From HyVt-337 sp964428895 (lineage in GTDB: Bacteria > Planctomycetota > Phycisphaerae > SM23-33), in assembly GCA_964428895.1 (NCBI GenBank), contig CAYRZU010000001.1, positions 1-64,000 on the forward strand: a stretch of 64,000 bases of DNA, read 5' to 3'. The position numbers and the translations under genes were made by a program. The notes below the pieces were generated by a model. That model saw only the letters and a list, made by a program, of their open reading frames with translations. It had not been told where the DNA came from and made no database searches. Shown one piece after another: positions 31,828 through 40,435 of the stretch. Each line of letters opens with the position of its first letter. The first letter of the stretch is position 1.

Positions 31828-33750
31828 ATGGCATCGAACAAGATCATTGGCATTGACCTGGGCACGACCAACAGCGTGGTGGCCGTTCGCGAAGGCAACG
31901 AGACCAAGGTGTTGATCAACCAGCAGGGGAACCGCGTGACCCCGTCGGTGGTGGCCTTTACGGACAAGGGGGAGCGGCTGGTCGGTCAGCCGGCCCGTCA
32001 CCAGCAGGTGACGAACCCCAAGAATACCGTTTACTCCATCAAGCGATTCATGGGGCGACGGCACGCCGAGGTCGGTGAAGAAGAGAAGCAGGTCCCCTAC
32101 GAGGTCGTGGGCGGCCCGGAAGAGCTGGTCAAGGTCGGCGTTCGCGACAAGCAGTACACGCCGCAAGAGATCAGCGCCATGACGCTCCAGGCCCTCAAGA
32201 AGACGGCCGAGGATTATCTGGGAGAGGAAGTGACCCGTGCGGTTATCACCGTGCCCGCGTACTTCAATGATGCCCAGCGTCAGGCCACCAAGGAAGCCGG
32301 CGAGATCGCGGGCTTCACGGTTGAGCGGGTCATCAACGAGCCGACGGCGGCTTCGTTGGCCTACGGTCTGGACAGCAAGAAGAACGAGAAGGTTGCGGTC
32401 TTCGATTTCGGCGGGGGCACGTTCGACGTGTCGATCCTCGACATCGGCGACAACGTTTTCGAGGTGCTTTCGACGAGCGGCGATACCCACTTGGGCGGCG
32501 ACGATCTGGACGAGGTCCTGATCAAGCACGTGGCGGACGATTTCAAGAAGACCGAAGGCATCGACTTGAGGTCGGACGCGATGGCGCTGCAGCGACTCAA
32601 GGAAGCGTGCGAGAAGGCCAAATGCGAGCTGTCGACGGCGCTCGAGGCCAACATCAACTTGCCGTTTATCACCGCGACGGCCGAAGGGCCCAAGCACCTG
32701 ACGCTAACGATTACGCGGGCGATGTTCGAGCAATTGGCTGAGTCGATCTTCAACCGTCTGATCGGCCCGTGCAAGCAGGCGATGTCGGACGCAAAGCTCT
32801 CAGCCGGCGAGATTGATGAAGTGGTCATGGTCGGCGGCTCGACCCGGATCCCCAAGGTCCAGGCCATCGCCAAGGACATCTTCGGCAAGGAGCCCAACAA
32901 GTCCGTCAACCCGGACGAAGTTGTCGCGATCGGGGCCGCCATTCAAGGCGCCATCCTGGCCGGCGAGGTCGAAGAGCAGATGGTGCTGCTGGACGTGACG
33001 CCGCTGTCGCTGGGTCTGGAGACCCTTGGGGGCGTAATGACGCGGCTGATCGAGCGGAACACCACGATCCCGACCGAGAAGAAGGAGACATTCTCCACCG
33101 CGGCGGACAACCAGACGGAAGTGACCATCCACGTGCTGCAGGGCGAACGGGAGTTCGCCGGCGACAATCGTACGTTGGGTCGGTTCAACCTGACGGGGCT
33201 TCCCCCCGCGCCGCGCGGCATGCCGCAGATTGAAGTCAGCTTCAATATCGACGCCAACGGCATCCTGAATGTGTCGGCTAAGGACATGGCCACCGGCCAA
33301 GAGCAGTCCATTGAGATCAAGGGCTCGTCCGGCTTGAACGAAGGCGAGATCGGCAAGATGCGGGCCGACGCCGAGGCCCACGCCGAAGACGACAAGAAGC
33401 GGCGCGAGCTGGTTGACCTGAAGAACCAGGGCGATCAGATGGCCTATCAGATGGAGAAGATGCTCAACGAGCAGGGGGAGAAGGTGTCGGGCGAAGACCG
33501 CAGCAACGTGGAGTCGGCCGTCAGCCAGCTTCGCGAGGCGGCCAAAGGCGAGGACGCCGAGGCCATCAAGCGTGCGATGCAGAACCTCGAACAGGCGTCT
33601 CACAAGATCGCCGAGCAGATGTACGCAGCCAGCGGCGACCAGCCTGGCGCGGCTCCGGGCGGCGAGCAAACGCCTCCTCCGGGCGATCAGCCGGGTGGTG
33701 ACCAAGGCGGCGACGACGTGATCGACGCTGAATACGAGGTCAAAGAGTAG
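31828..33750 (+). CDS. dnaK: Hsp70 molecular chaperone DnaK
   Basis: 640 residues from ATG 31828, with GGGAGA about ten bases upstream. The ATPase domain contains IGIDLGTTNSVVAV, VPAYFNDAQRQATKEAGEIA and VFDFGGGTFDVSIL; the substrate domain contains LLDVTPLSLGLETLGGVMTRLI; and the C-terminal tail is Gly/Pro/Gln-rich and ends DVIDAEYEVKE. It folds proteins with DnaJ and GrpE, neither of which is adjacent. The frame extends 20 codons further upstream, but the start chosen matches the family. A sigma-54 promoter precedes it and an intrinsic terminator follows. Confidence 0.98.
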   Translation: MASNKIIGIDLGTTNSVVAVREGNETKVLINQQGNRVTPSVVAFTDKGERLVGQPARHQQVTNPKNTVYSIKRFMGRRHAEVGEEEKQVPYEVVGGPEELVKVGVRDKQYTPQEISAMTLQALKKTAEDYLGEEVTRAVITVPAYFNDAQRQATKEAGEIAGFTVERVINEPTAASLAYGLDSKKNEKVAVFDFGGGTFDVSILDIGDNVFEVLSTSGDTHLGGDDLDEVLIKHVADDFKKTEGIDLRSDAMALQRLKEACEKAKCELSTALEANINLPFITATAEGPKHLTLTITRAMFEQLAESIFNRLIGPCKQAMSDAKLSAGEIDEVVMVGGSTRIPKVQAIAKDIFGKEPNKSVNPDEVVAIGAAIQGAILAGEVEEQMVLLDVTPLSLGLETLGGVMTRLIERNTTIPTEKKETFSTAADNQTEVTIHVLQGEREFAGDNRTLGRFNLTGLPPAPRGMPQIEVSFNIDANGILNVSAKDMATGQEQSIEIKGSSGLNEGEIGKMRADAEAHAEDDKKRRELVDLKNQGDQMAYQMEKMLNEQGEKVSGEDRSNVESAVSQLREAAKGEDAEAIKRAMQNLEQASHKIAEQMYAASGDQPGAAPGGEQTPPPGDQPGGDQGGDDVIDAEYEVKE

Positions 33751-33774
33751 CCTAGCGCAAAAGGCGCAGACGCA

Positions 33775-33817
33775 ACGCGGGCAGGTGCGATAGAATGCAC
33801 CTGTCCGCGTTTTCTAT
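33775..33817 (+). terminator. Intrinsic terminator of dnaK
   Basis: ACGCGG/CCGCGT and CAGGTGC/GCACCTG stem with a GATAGAAT loop followed by TTTTCTATT, 25 bp after the dnaK stop. This shows that dnaK is transcribed alone. Confidence 0.9.
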
Positions 33818-33848
33818 TGGGTGGCGTCATTGTCCGAAAGGCCAAACG

Positions 33849-34634
33849 ATGCGGTGTTCGTGGGCTCGGCTTGTTGTGGTGGTCTCTTTGGCGGTCGCAT
33901 TGGGCGGCTGTCGGGGGCAGCCCTACGTGGACGGCGAGCGACTGGACCGGGGGCTGGTGATGGTGCTGTCGGGTATCGGCGGGCGATTTCCCAGTGCGGT
34001 TTACATCGCCGAGGGACTGGACGAAGGCGGGGTGGATTACGCGATCGAGATCTATGATTGGGCCCTGCCGGTGGGAGGAATCATCAGCCTGCGGAGTGAA
34101 GAGCACAATCGCGAGCAGGCGGCCAAGGCGGCCGAGCGGATCGTTACGTATCAGGATGAATACCCGGGCCGACCAACGTTCGTGATCGGCCACAGTGGGG
34201 GTGGCGGCGTTGCCGTGTGGGTGGTTGAGAATCTTCCGTTCGGCCATGAGGTGAACCGGGTCGTGCTGGTGGCGCCGGCGGTTTCTCCGGACTATGACTT
34301 GGCCGTTGCCTTGAGCAGGACCCAGGACGGGATCGTGAGTTTTCACTCCGATCGCGACTGGCTGATTCTGGGGTGGGGGACCTCCACCTTTGGGACGATC
34401 GACGGTCAATGGGTGGATTCGGCGGGGCTGATCGGATTCAGCGATGCGGCCACCGCCAACGCGCCGGCCGATGCGCCGCGCCTCCTGGAAGTTCCCTGGA
34501 CGCCTGACATGACCGAGTACGGATATCGGGGGGGGCATGTCACCAGCATCAACACGCGGTTCATCGCCAACGTGGTGGCGCCGCACGTTCTGGGCAACGG
34601 GCCGAAGGTGGTTGACCGGGACGGTCAAGAGTAG
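33849..34634 (+). CDS. Alpha/beta-hydrolase-fold lipoprotein (first of tandem pair)
   Basis: 261 residues. ATG 33849 is preceded by AAAGG and opens a lipoprotein signal ending ALGGC, so the protein should be anchored in the envelope. The core has the nucleophile elbow IGHSGGGG (Ser in GxSxG), a later SDRDW (candidate Asp) and RGGHVT (candidate His), as in esterases or lipases of the alpha/beta-hydrolase fold. An upstream frame start at 33795 falls inside the dnaK terminator and is rejected. It is paralogous to the next gene; both share VMVL-GI, YQDE-P and the elbow. Substrate unknown. Confidence 0.75.
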   Translation: MRCSWARLVVVVSLAVALGGCRGQPYVDGERLDRGLVMVLSGIGGRFPSAVYIAEGLDEGGVDYAIEIYDWALPVGGIISLRSEEHNREQAAKAAERIVTYQDEYPGRPTFVIGHSGGGGVAVWVVENLPFGHEVNRVVLVAPAVSPDYDLAVALSRTQDGIVSFHSDRDWLILGWGTSTFGTIDGQWVDSAGLIGFSDAATANAPADAPRLLEVPWTPDMTEYGYRGGHVTSINTRFIANVVAPHVLGNGPKVVDRDGQE

Positions 34635-34702
34635 ACATCTCACGGGACGATTGCTAGAATCCGGCATCGGCTGCGACGCCTCGTCGTGGCCGCTCGTATC
34701 TC

Positions 34703-35833
34703 ATGAGGCAGTCAACCCGACAAGTCTGGCCTCGCGCCTTGCGAACGTCGTTGGCGTTGCTGGGGGCGGTGGTGTTGTTGGCCACGGGGTGTAACCCGGT
34801 GTGGACAACCCCCGAGCGCTATGATCGTGGCATGGTGATGGTCTTGCCGGGCATCGAAGGCGCTGGCCCGCTGAATTTACGCATCTGCGACGGCCTCTAC
34901 GCCGGCGGCGTGGACAAGGCGATTGTGCTTCGGGATTGGTCGGGCCTGCTGGGCCCCATCGGCAACCAGCGAGATGAAATCCGCAATCGTCAAGTGGCCG
35001 ACCAGATTGCCGTCGAGATCATGGCCTACCAGGACGAGCACCCCAACCGCCCCGTCATTCTGATCGGTCACAGCGGCGGCACCGCCATTGCGGTGTGGGC
35101 CGCCGAGGCCATGCCTGAGGGCCGCCACGTCGATGGCGTGATCCTGTTGGCCAGTTCGCTGTCCAGCAAGTACGACTTGCGGCTGGCGTTGGAGAAGAGC
35201 TCCCGCGGCATCATTAATTTCTACTCGCACAAGGATCGCGCGTTGCTGGGGGTCGGAACAGGCGCGGTCGGCACGATGGACGGCAAGTACAGCATTCCGG
35301 CGGGGCGGCGAGCGTTCGTCGTACCGGAAAACAGCTATCAACTGTGGGCGTACGAAGGGCTGCATCAGGTGGCGTGGTCGCCTCAGTTGAGGGCCTTGGA
35401 TCACCGTGGGGGGCACGGGGGGTACACCCACTTCCGGTTCATACGGGACGGGCTCTCCCCGATTATCATGGCGGAACACTGGTCGCAGAGCGGCATCAAC
35501 GCGTTGCTGGCGGAGGCCTGCAGGCGGAAGGGCGCCACGCAGCCGGCAAGTCAGCCGACGTCGCAACCGACCACCCAGGCGACCGACGATATCGAGGTGA
35601 TCGAATTCAATCCGGAGGATGTCCCGGCCGAGGAATCACCTGAGGGTACGGCCCCGGCGGATGGGGTTTCTGGCGAGGACGCGTCGATTCCCTTGGCCCC
35701 TTGCGAAGAGCCCGAGGCCAAGGATCTCACCTTGGCGGAGATACTACTGGGCAAAGCCGCGCCGGCAGCGGATGCCGGCGATTCGACGACTACTTGTCCA
35801 TCGCCCGCTGAAGATGCTCCAGATTCTCCATGA
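34703..35833 (+). CDS. Alpha/beta-hydrolase-fold lipoprotein (second of tandem pair)
   Basis: 376 residues. The N-terminus is a signal with LLATGC at the lipobox position. The elbow LIGHSGGTAIAVW, then FYSHKDRALLG (Asp candidate) and HRGGHGGYTHF (His candidate) match the preceding paralogue. A C-terminal extension (residues from about 275) is Thr/Gln/Pro/Ser and Glu-rich (SQPTSQPTTQATDD...), likely disordered. It overlaps the convergent kinase gene by 44 bp. The pair looks like a local duplication followed by tail growth in the second copy. Confidence 0.75.
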   Translation: MRQSTRQVWPRALRTSLALLGAVVLLATGCNPVWTTPERYDRGMVMVLPGIEGAGPLNLRICDGLYAGGVDKAIVLRDWSGLLGPIGNQRDEIRNRQVADQIAVEIMAYQDEHPNRPVILIGHSGGTAIAVWAAEAMPEGRHVDGVILLASSLSSKYDLRLALEKSSRGIINFYSHKDRALLGVGTGAVGTMDGKYSIPAGRRAFVVPENSYQLWAYEGLHQVAWSPQLRALDHRGGHGGYTHFRFIRDGLSPIIMAEHWSQSGINALLAEACRRKGATQPASQPTSQPTTQATDDIEVIEFNPEDVPAEESPEGTAPADGVSGEDASIPLAPCEEPEAKDLTLAEILLGKAAPAADAGDSTTTCPSPAEDAPDSP

Positions 35834-36827
35834 TCCATTTGACCTTCCGCTCGATCATCAGCAGGAAGGGGAAGCCCGCCATCCGCCCGAAGGAACCGGT
35901 GGCGGCAATGGGCAGGACGGCTTCAGCGATCATGGCCTCGCACATCAGATAGGGGATGCTCTTGAGTTCAGCGACAGAGACGATATTGACCGCGTCGTAG
36001 CCGCGTAGGAACTCGCAGAAGCGAGGCTCATCGATGTGGTCGGGCCACTTGCTGGGATCTTCCGAACCACCCAAGATCGAGAACTGCAGCGCGCCGTTGG
36101 CAAAGTCGATCACGCGCTGTTGCGACCGGGCGGCGTCGTAGTCGATGACGGCCACCACGTTCTGGTGGCGGAACAGCATGTTGCCCGGATGCCAATCGCC
36201 GTGAACGATCTGGCGGTCCCAGCCGGGCAGGCCCAGGTCGTTAACCCATTTGGCGCAGGTCGTGTAGGCGTCGGATAGCGTCTCGACGGCCTCGTTGAGC
36301 GTCTGGGCCGACTCGCTGGCGGCGGTGGGCAGGGAGTGAACGGTATTGCTGATGGCCTGGTGGATGGCCTTGGCGTTGTGGTAGCTGCCGGAAGGAGGCG
36401 TGTAGCCGCTTTCAAAGCCGGCCAGCAGCTTGTGATAAAGCCCCAGAATATGCCCGGCGTGATACGTGCTCTCCAGCGAGCCGTCATAGTTGCCCCCCTC
36501 GATATATTCGAACATCTCGTAGATATGCTCATCGAGGATGAGCATGGAGTTGTTCTCCGGACGCGTGCCGATCAGGTGGGGAAGGGGAAAGTTCTGCCCG
36601 GCCAGGGCCAACTGGATCTGGTGGGTGAAGGCGACCTTGGCCAGGTCGTCTCGGCCGCGGGCGCGACGCTTGAACAAGAACTTGCCCTTGCTCGCATCAA
36701 TCACAATCTTGGGCGCCCGGCGCGAGCCGCGTTCGAACTCGGTCATCGTGTTGATGACGCCCAGATCGAAATGGCTCAGGCACATCGCCAGTTCGTAGCG
36801 GTCAAACTTATCGTATTCGTTGGCCAT
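35790..36827 (-). CDS. Aminoglycoside-phosphotransferase/homoserine-kinase-like kinase
   Basis: 345 residues. The protein-kinase-like fold of APH/CotS/HSK2 enzymes is visible in IVHGDWHPGNML (catalytic Brenner motif with Asp) and AVIDYDAARSQQRVIDFA (metal-binding Asp). The N-lobe has GKFLFKRRARGRDD (ATP-binding Lys). Such enzymes phosphorylate small hydroxyl or amino compounds such as homoserine, choline or antibiotics; the substrate is not evident here. ATG follows AAAGCGTTC with no clear ribosome-binding site. Confidence 0.82.
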   Translation of the reverse strand: MANEYDKFDRYELAMCLSHFDLGVINTMTEFERGSRRAPKIVIDASKGKFLFKRRARGRDDLAKVAFTHQIQLALAGQNFPLPHLIGTRPENNSMLILDEHIYEMFEYIEGGNYDGSLESTYHAGHILGLYHKLLAGFESGYTPPSGSYHNAKAIHQAISNTVHSLPTAASESAQTLNEAVETLSDAYTTCAKWVNDLGLPGWDRQIVHGDWHPGNMLFRHQNVVAVIDYDAARSQQRVIDFANGALQFSILGGSEDPSKWPDHIDEPRFCEFLRGYDAVNIVSVAELKSIPYLMCEAMIAEAVLPIAATGSFGRMAGFPFLLMIERKVKWIMENLEHLQRAMDK

Positions 36828-36947
36828 GAGAATAGAACGCTCGCAGGCGCTTGGAGGAATCTTACCCGCAGCGGGCCGTTTGTCAAACGCTGACCGGGGC
36901 GGTGGGGACTGTAATTGGCCCTGGGAGGCTGGCTATAATCACCGGTG

Positions 36948-37886
36948 ATGCGAATCCTGATTACAGCCGACTTGCATTACAACATCCTTCGGTCGCGCCA
37001 GCCGACCGAGGCGGTAGCGCGCCGCGCAGTGGAATTAGGCGGAGATTGCCTCGTGTTGGTGGGCGATTCAGCCGGTAAGGCGCTCTGGCCCCTACAGGAG
37101 TGCTTGCGGTTGTTCGCGGACTTTCCTGGCACAAAGCTGCTCGTGCCGGGTAACCACTGCCTCTGGTGCGAAGTCGACGAGGACTCCATCGAACGCTATG
37201 AGCGGATTCTTCCGGCCGTGGCCGCCGAAGAGGGCTTTGCGGTGTTGGACCACCAGCCGCAACTGCTCGGCCCGGTGGGGCTGGTCGGCTCGGTGGGATG
37301 GTATGACTATTCGTTTCGGGACCATTCGCTGGAGGTTCCCTTGCCGTTCTACGAGGCCAAGGTCTCTCCGGGGGCGGCCGCTCGGTTCGAGGAGCACGAC
37401 GATCTGTTTGAGGCTCACCGTCACGAGCTGACCGATCGGCAGATGCAGTTGGGGGTCCGGTGGATGGACGGGCAGCACGTGCGGCTGCCCTTTAGCGATG
37501 AGCATTTCGTGGCGGTGTTGGCCGAGAAACTCCGGCGACAACTGGCGGACATGTCTCGGCGGGGCGATCGGGTGGTGGCCTTTCTGCATCATTTGCCGTT
37601 CGAGCCGCTCCTCCCAACGGGGCGCCCTGATCCGTTGGCGTTCGCGTCGGCCTACATGGGCTCGCCGAAGTTCGGTCACGTCTTGCTGGAGTGCCCGAAT
37701 TTGACCCACGTCTATTGTGGCCATTCGCATTGGCCCGCCCGGCAGCGAATCGGCCACCTGGAGGTGATTAACGTGGGCAGCACGTACGTGGACAAGCAGC
37801 TTGAAGTGCTTGACCTTGCCGCCGACGGCTGCGAAAGTGACACGCCACCGCCCGCCGCAATGGACGCGGGCTGGGTAAAGGACTGA
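36948..37886 (+). CDS. Calcineurin-like metallophosphoesterase
   Basis: 312 residues from ATG 36948. The blocks of the metallophosphatase fold are in order: ADLHYN (DxH), VLVGDSAG (GD), VPGNHCLW (GNH), FLHHLPF (H), and YCGHSHWP (GHxH). A TATAAT ends eight to nine bases before the start codon, so the mRNA may be nearly leaderless, but no good -35 is present. The next gene begins four bases after its stop, so it is co-transcribed with the glycerate kinase. Substrate unknown. Confidence 0.87.
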   Translation: MRILITADLHYNILRSRQPTEAVARRAVELGGDCLVLVGDSAGKALWPLQECLRLFADFPGTKLLVPGNHCLWCEVDEDSIERYERILPAVAAEEGFAVLDHQPQLLGPVGLVGSVGWYDYSFRDHSLEVPLPFYEAKVSPGAAARFEEHDDLFEAHRHELTDRQMQLGVRWMDGQHVRLPFSDEHFVAVLAEKLRRQLADMSRRGDRVVAFLHHLPFEPLLPTGRPDPLAFASAYMGSPKFGHVLLECPNLTHVYCGHSHWPARQRIGHLEVINVGSTYVDKQLEVLDLAADGCESDTPPPAAMDAGWVKD

Positions 37887-37890
37887 CTGG

Positions 37891-39111
37891 ATGAGAATCA
37901 TTATCGCTCCGGATTCGTTCAAGGAGTCGCTGTCGGCGACGGAAGTCGCCAGCGCGATTGCTGAAGGCGCCCTAACGGCCTGCCCGCGGGCCAGTGTGGA
38001 TCTATGTCCCATGGCCGACGGTGGCGAAGGCACCGTGGAGGCCATGGTGGCCGCCACGGGCGGGCAGTTTCAGATGGCCGACGTTTTCGATCCGCTCGGC
38101 CGCCAGATTCGCGCGCGGTTCGGAATGTTGGGTCATCACAGCGGGGCGACCTTGCCGGGCGAGGTCGGTCTGGTGGGGGCCCAACTTCAATCGGCCGGCG
38201 AGTCGGGCCAGGCCGGGCAGGTGGCGGTCATTGAGATGGCCGAGGCATCGGGCCTGCATCTGGTGCCCATGGACAAGCGCGACCCGACCGAGACAACCAC
38301 GTTCGGCACGGGCGAGCTGATCACGGCCGCCTTGGACAACGGCGCCCGGGAGATCATTATCGGCATCGGCGGGTCAGCCACGACCGATGGCGGGTGCGGC
38401 TGCGCCCAGGCACTGGGAGTGACGTTCGCCTCCACCGACGGAGGCCCGTGCGTGTGCGGTCTGGCCGGCAGCGGGCTCGCAAGTATATCCGCGATCGATC
38501 TGAGCACGCGCGACCCGCGGATCGAGCACACCCGTGTTCGCGTGGCGTGCGATGTGACCAATCCGCTGACGGGCCCCAATGGCGCCGCGTTCGTGTATGG
38601 TCCTCAGAAGGGCGCTACGCCCGAGCAGGTAGGTCGGTTGGACGAGGGATTGCGCCATCTGGCATCGGTAATTCGCGAATCGCTGGACGTGGACGTGGAA
38701 ACGGCGCCCGGTTCGGGTGCTGCCGGCGGACTCGGCGCGGGGCTGATGGCCTTCGCCGGGGCCACGCTCGAGCGCGGCGTGACGATGATCGCCGAGGCGG
38801 TCGAGTTGAAAGACCGTCTCCGCGAGGCCGACCTGTGCATCACCGGCGAGGGCAAGTTTGATTCGCAGAGCGCCTCCGGTAAGACCGCGTTCGGTGTGGC
38901 CGAGCTCGCGCGGGAGGCGGGTGTGCCGGTGCTGTGCGTGTGCGGCAGCGCCGATCCGGACGGTCCGGCCGATTCCTTCGAATCCGTCCACGCCTTGGTC
39001 GAGGGAGAGGTGACGGTCAAGCAGGCGATGGAACAGGCCGAGGTCTTGCTGAAGGACCGGGCGGCCCGAGCGGTGGGACAGTTTGTGGCGAAGCAGCCTT
39101 CGGGTAACTAG
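37891..39111 (+). CDS. glxK: Glycerate kinase (GlxK/GarK family)
   Basis: 406 residues, about 25 longer than the E. coli enzymes. It phosphorylates glycerate in glyoxylate and sugar-acid degradation. The N-terminus IIAPDSFKESLSATEVASAI and the CPMADGGEGTVEAMV motif are diagnostic. GIGGSATTDGGCG and CDVTNPLTGPNGAAFVYGPQKG are also strongly conserved in the family, as is the GSGAAGGLGAG loop. It lies four bases after the metallophosphoesterase. Whether the product is 2- or 3-phosphoglycerate cannot be read from sequence. Confidence 0.94.
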   Translation: MRIIIAPDSFKESLSATEVASAIAEGALTACPRASVDLCPMADGGEGTVEAMVAATGGQFQMADVFDPLGRQIRARFGMLGHHSGATLPGEVGLVGAQLQSAGESGQAGQVAVIEMAEASGLHLVPMDKRDPTETTTFGTGELITAALDNGAREIIIGIGGSATTDGGCGCAQALGVTFASTDGGPCVCGLAGSGLASISAIDLSTRDPRIEHTRVRVACDVTNPLTGPNGAAFVYGPQKGATPEQVGRLDEGLRHLASVIRESLDVDVETAPGSGAAGGLGAGLMAFAGATLERGVTMIAEAVELKDRLREADLCITGEGKFDSQSASGKTAFGVAELAREAGVPVLCVCGSADPDGPADSFESVHALVEGEVTVKQAMEQAEVLLKDRAARAVGQFVAKQPSGN

Positions 39112-39132
39112 CAGCACGGAGTATCAAGCGAC

Positions 39133-40416
39133 ATGGATTTCTTCGAATATCGAAACGGCGAGTTGTTCTGCGAGCAGGTGCGGGTGGCTGACGTAACGGC
39201 CGAGGTTGGGACGCCGGTCTACATTTACTCGGCCGGGACGATCCGCCATCACTATCGGGCGTTGATCGAGGCCTTCGGGCCGATCGATCCGTTGATTTGC
39301 TTCTCGATCAAGTCGCTGGCGAACCTCAACGTTCTGGCGATGCTGGTCGCCGAGGGCAGCGGCTTCGACGTTGTTTCCGGCGGCGAGGTCGCCCGGGCGA
39401 TGGCCGTCGGCGCCGACCCGGCCAGGATCGTCTACGCCGGTGTGGGCAAGACCGACCATGAGATCCTTGAGGCCATTCAGGCGGGCGTGGGCGTCTTTAA
39501 CGTCGAAAGCGAACAGGAGTTCGAGAATCTTTCCCGATTGGCCGGACAGACGGGCAAGGGCGTTCGGGCCGCGCTTCGCGTGAACCCGGATGTGGACCCC
39601 AAGACGCACCGCTACACCACTACGGGCAAGAAGGAAACCAAGTTCGGTGTAGACATCGAGCGGGCCGAGCGGTTCTTCCAGGCCTACGGCAACGATCCAC
39701 ACGTCAAGCTGGATGCCATTCACCTACATATTGGCTCGCCGGTCTATACCGCCCAGCCGTACGTGGACGCCATCAATAAGACGCTGAACCTGATGGCTCG
39801 GCTGGCGGGGATGGGTTTTGAGGTCCGCACGCTGGATATTGGCGGCGGGTTCGGCGCCGACTACGAGGAAGGCAAAAGCCCCGTGGCGGCCGACTACGCC
39901 AAGGAAATCGTGCCGCTGCTGGCCGACACCGGCCTGCAAGTGATTCTCGAGCCCGGCCGCCAGATTGTTTGCAACGCCGGCGTGCTGGCGACCACGGTTC
40001 AATACGTCAAGCAGGGCGGCGAGCGAAACTTTGTGATCCTTGATGCAGCCATGACGGACCTGATCCGCCCGGCCCTGTACGAATCGGAGCATTTCGTCTA
40101 TCCGGCCAAGCTACCGGGTGGCGCCGATGCGCCGCCGCGGCGGCCCGATTATGAAGCACCGGACGGCGTGAAGGTGGATCTGGTCGGTGGCGTGTGCGAA
40201 AGCAGCGACTTCTTGGCCAAGGATCGCGTTTTGCCGGAAATGGTCAGAGGCGATCTGGTGGCAGTGTTCTCGGCCGGGGCATACGGGTTCGTGATGAGCA
40301 GCCAATACAACTCCCGCCCCCGAGCGGCTGAGGTGTTGGTCGACGGCGAGCAATGGCGCATCATCCGCCGCCGCGAAACCTACGACGACCTGTTCGCCGC
40401 GGAGCAAGACGTCTAA
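39133..40416 (+). CDS. lysA: Diaminopimelate decarboxylase
   Basis: 427 residues, PLP-dependent alanine-racemase-like fold. It makes lysine from meso-diaminopimelate. FSIKSLANLNVLAMLVAEG contains the PLP lysine (K in SIKS), GSGFDVVSGGE and DIGGGFGADY are the PLP-phosphate motifs, and VGGVCESSDFLAKDR with the GAYGFVMSSQYNSRPRAAE tail carries the active-site Cys and C-terminal substrate residues. It starts 21 bp after the glycerate kinase, on the same strand. Confidence 0.95.
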   Translation: MDFFEYRNGELFCEQVRVADVTAEVGTPVYIYSAGTIRHHYRALIEAFGPIDPLICFSIKSLANLNVLAMLVAEGSGFDVVSGGEVARAMAVGADPARIVYAGVGKTDHEILEAIQAGVGVFNVESEQEFENLSRLAGQTGKGVRAALRVNPDVDPKTHRYTTTGKKETKFGVDIERAERFFQAYGNDPHVKLDAIHLHIGSPVYTAQPYVDAINKTLNLMARLAGMGFEVRTLDIGGGFGADYEEGKSPVAADYAKEIVPLLADTGLQVILEPGRQIVCNAGVLATTVQYVKQGGERNFVILDAAMTDLIRPALYESEHFVYPAKLPGGADAPPRRPDYEAPDGVKVDLVGGVCESSDFLAKDRVLPEMVRGDLVAVFSAGAYGFVMSSQYNSRPRAAEVLVDGEQWRIIRRRETYDDLFAAEQDV

Positions 40417-40435
40417 CGAGCCACCCGCCGGAACG

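Noticed and set aside
33795..33848. Upstream start of the first hydrolase lipoprotein
   Set aside because: It lies inside the dnaK terminator hairpin and would precede the signal peptide.
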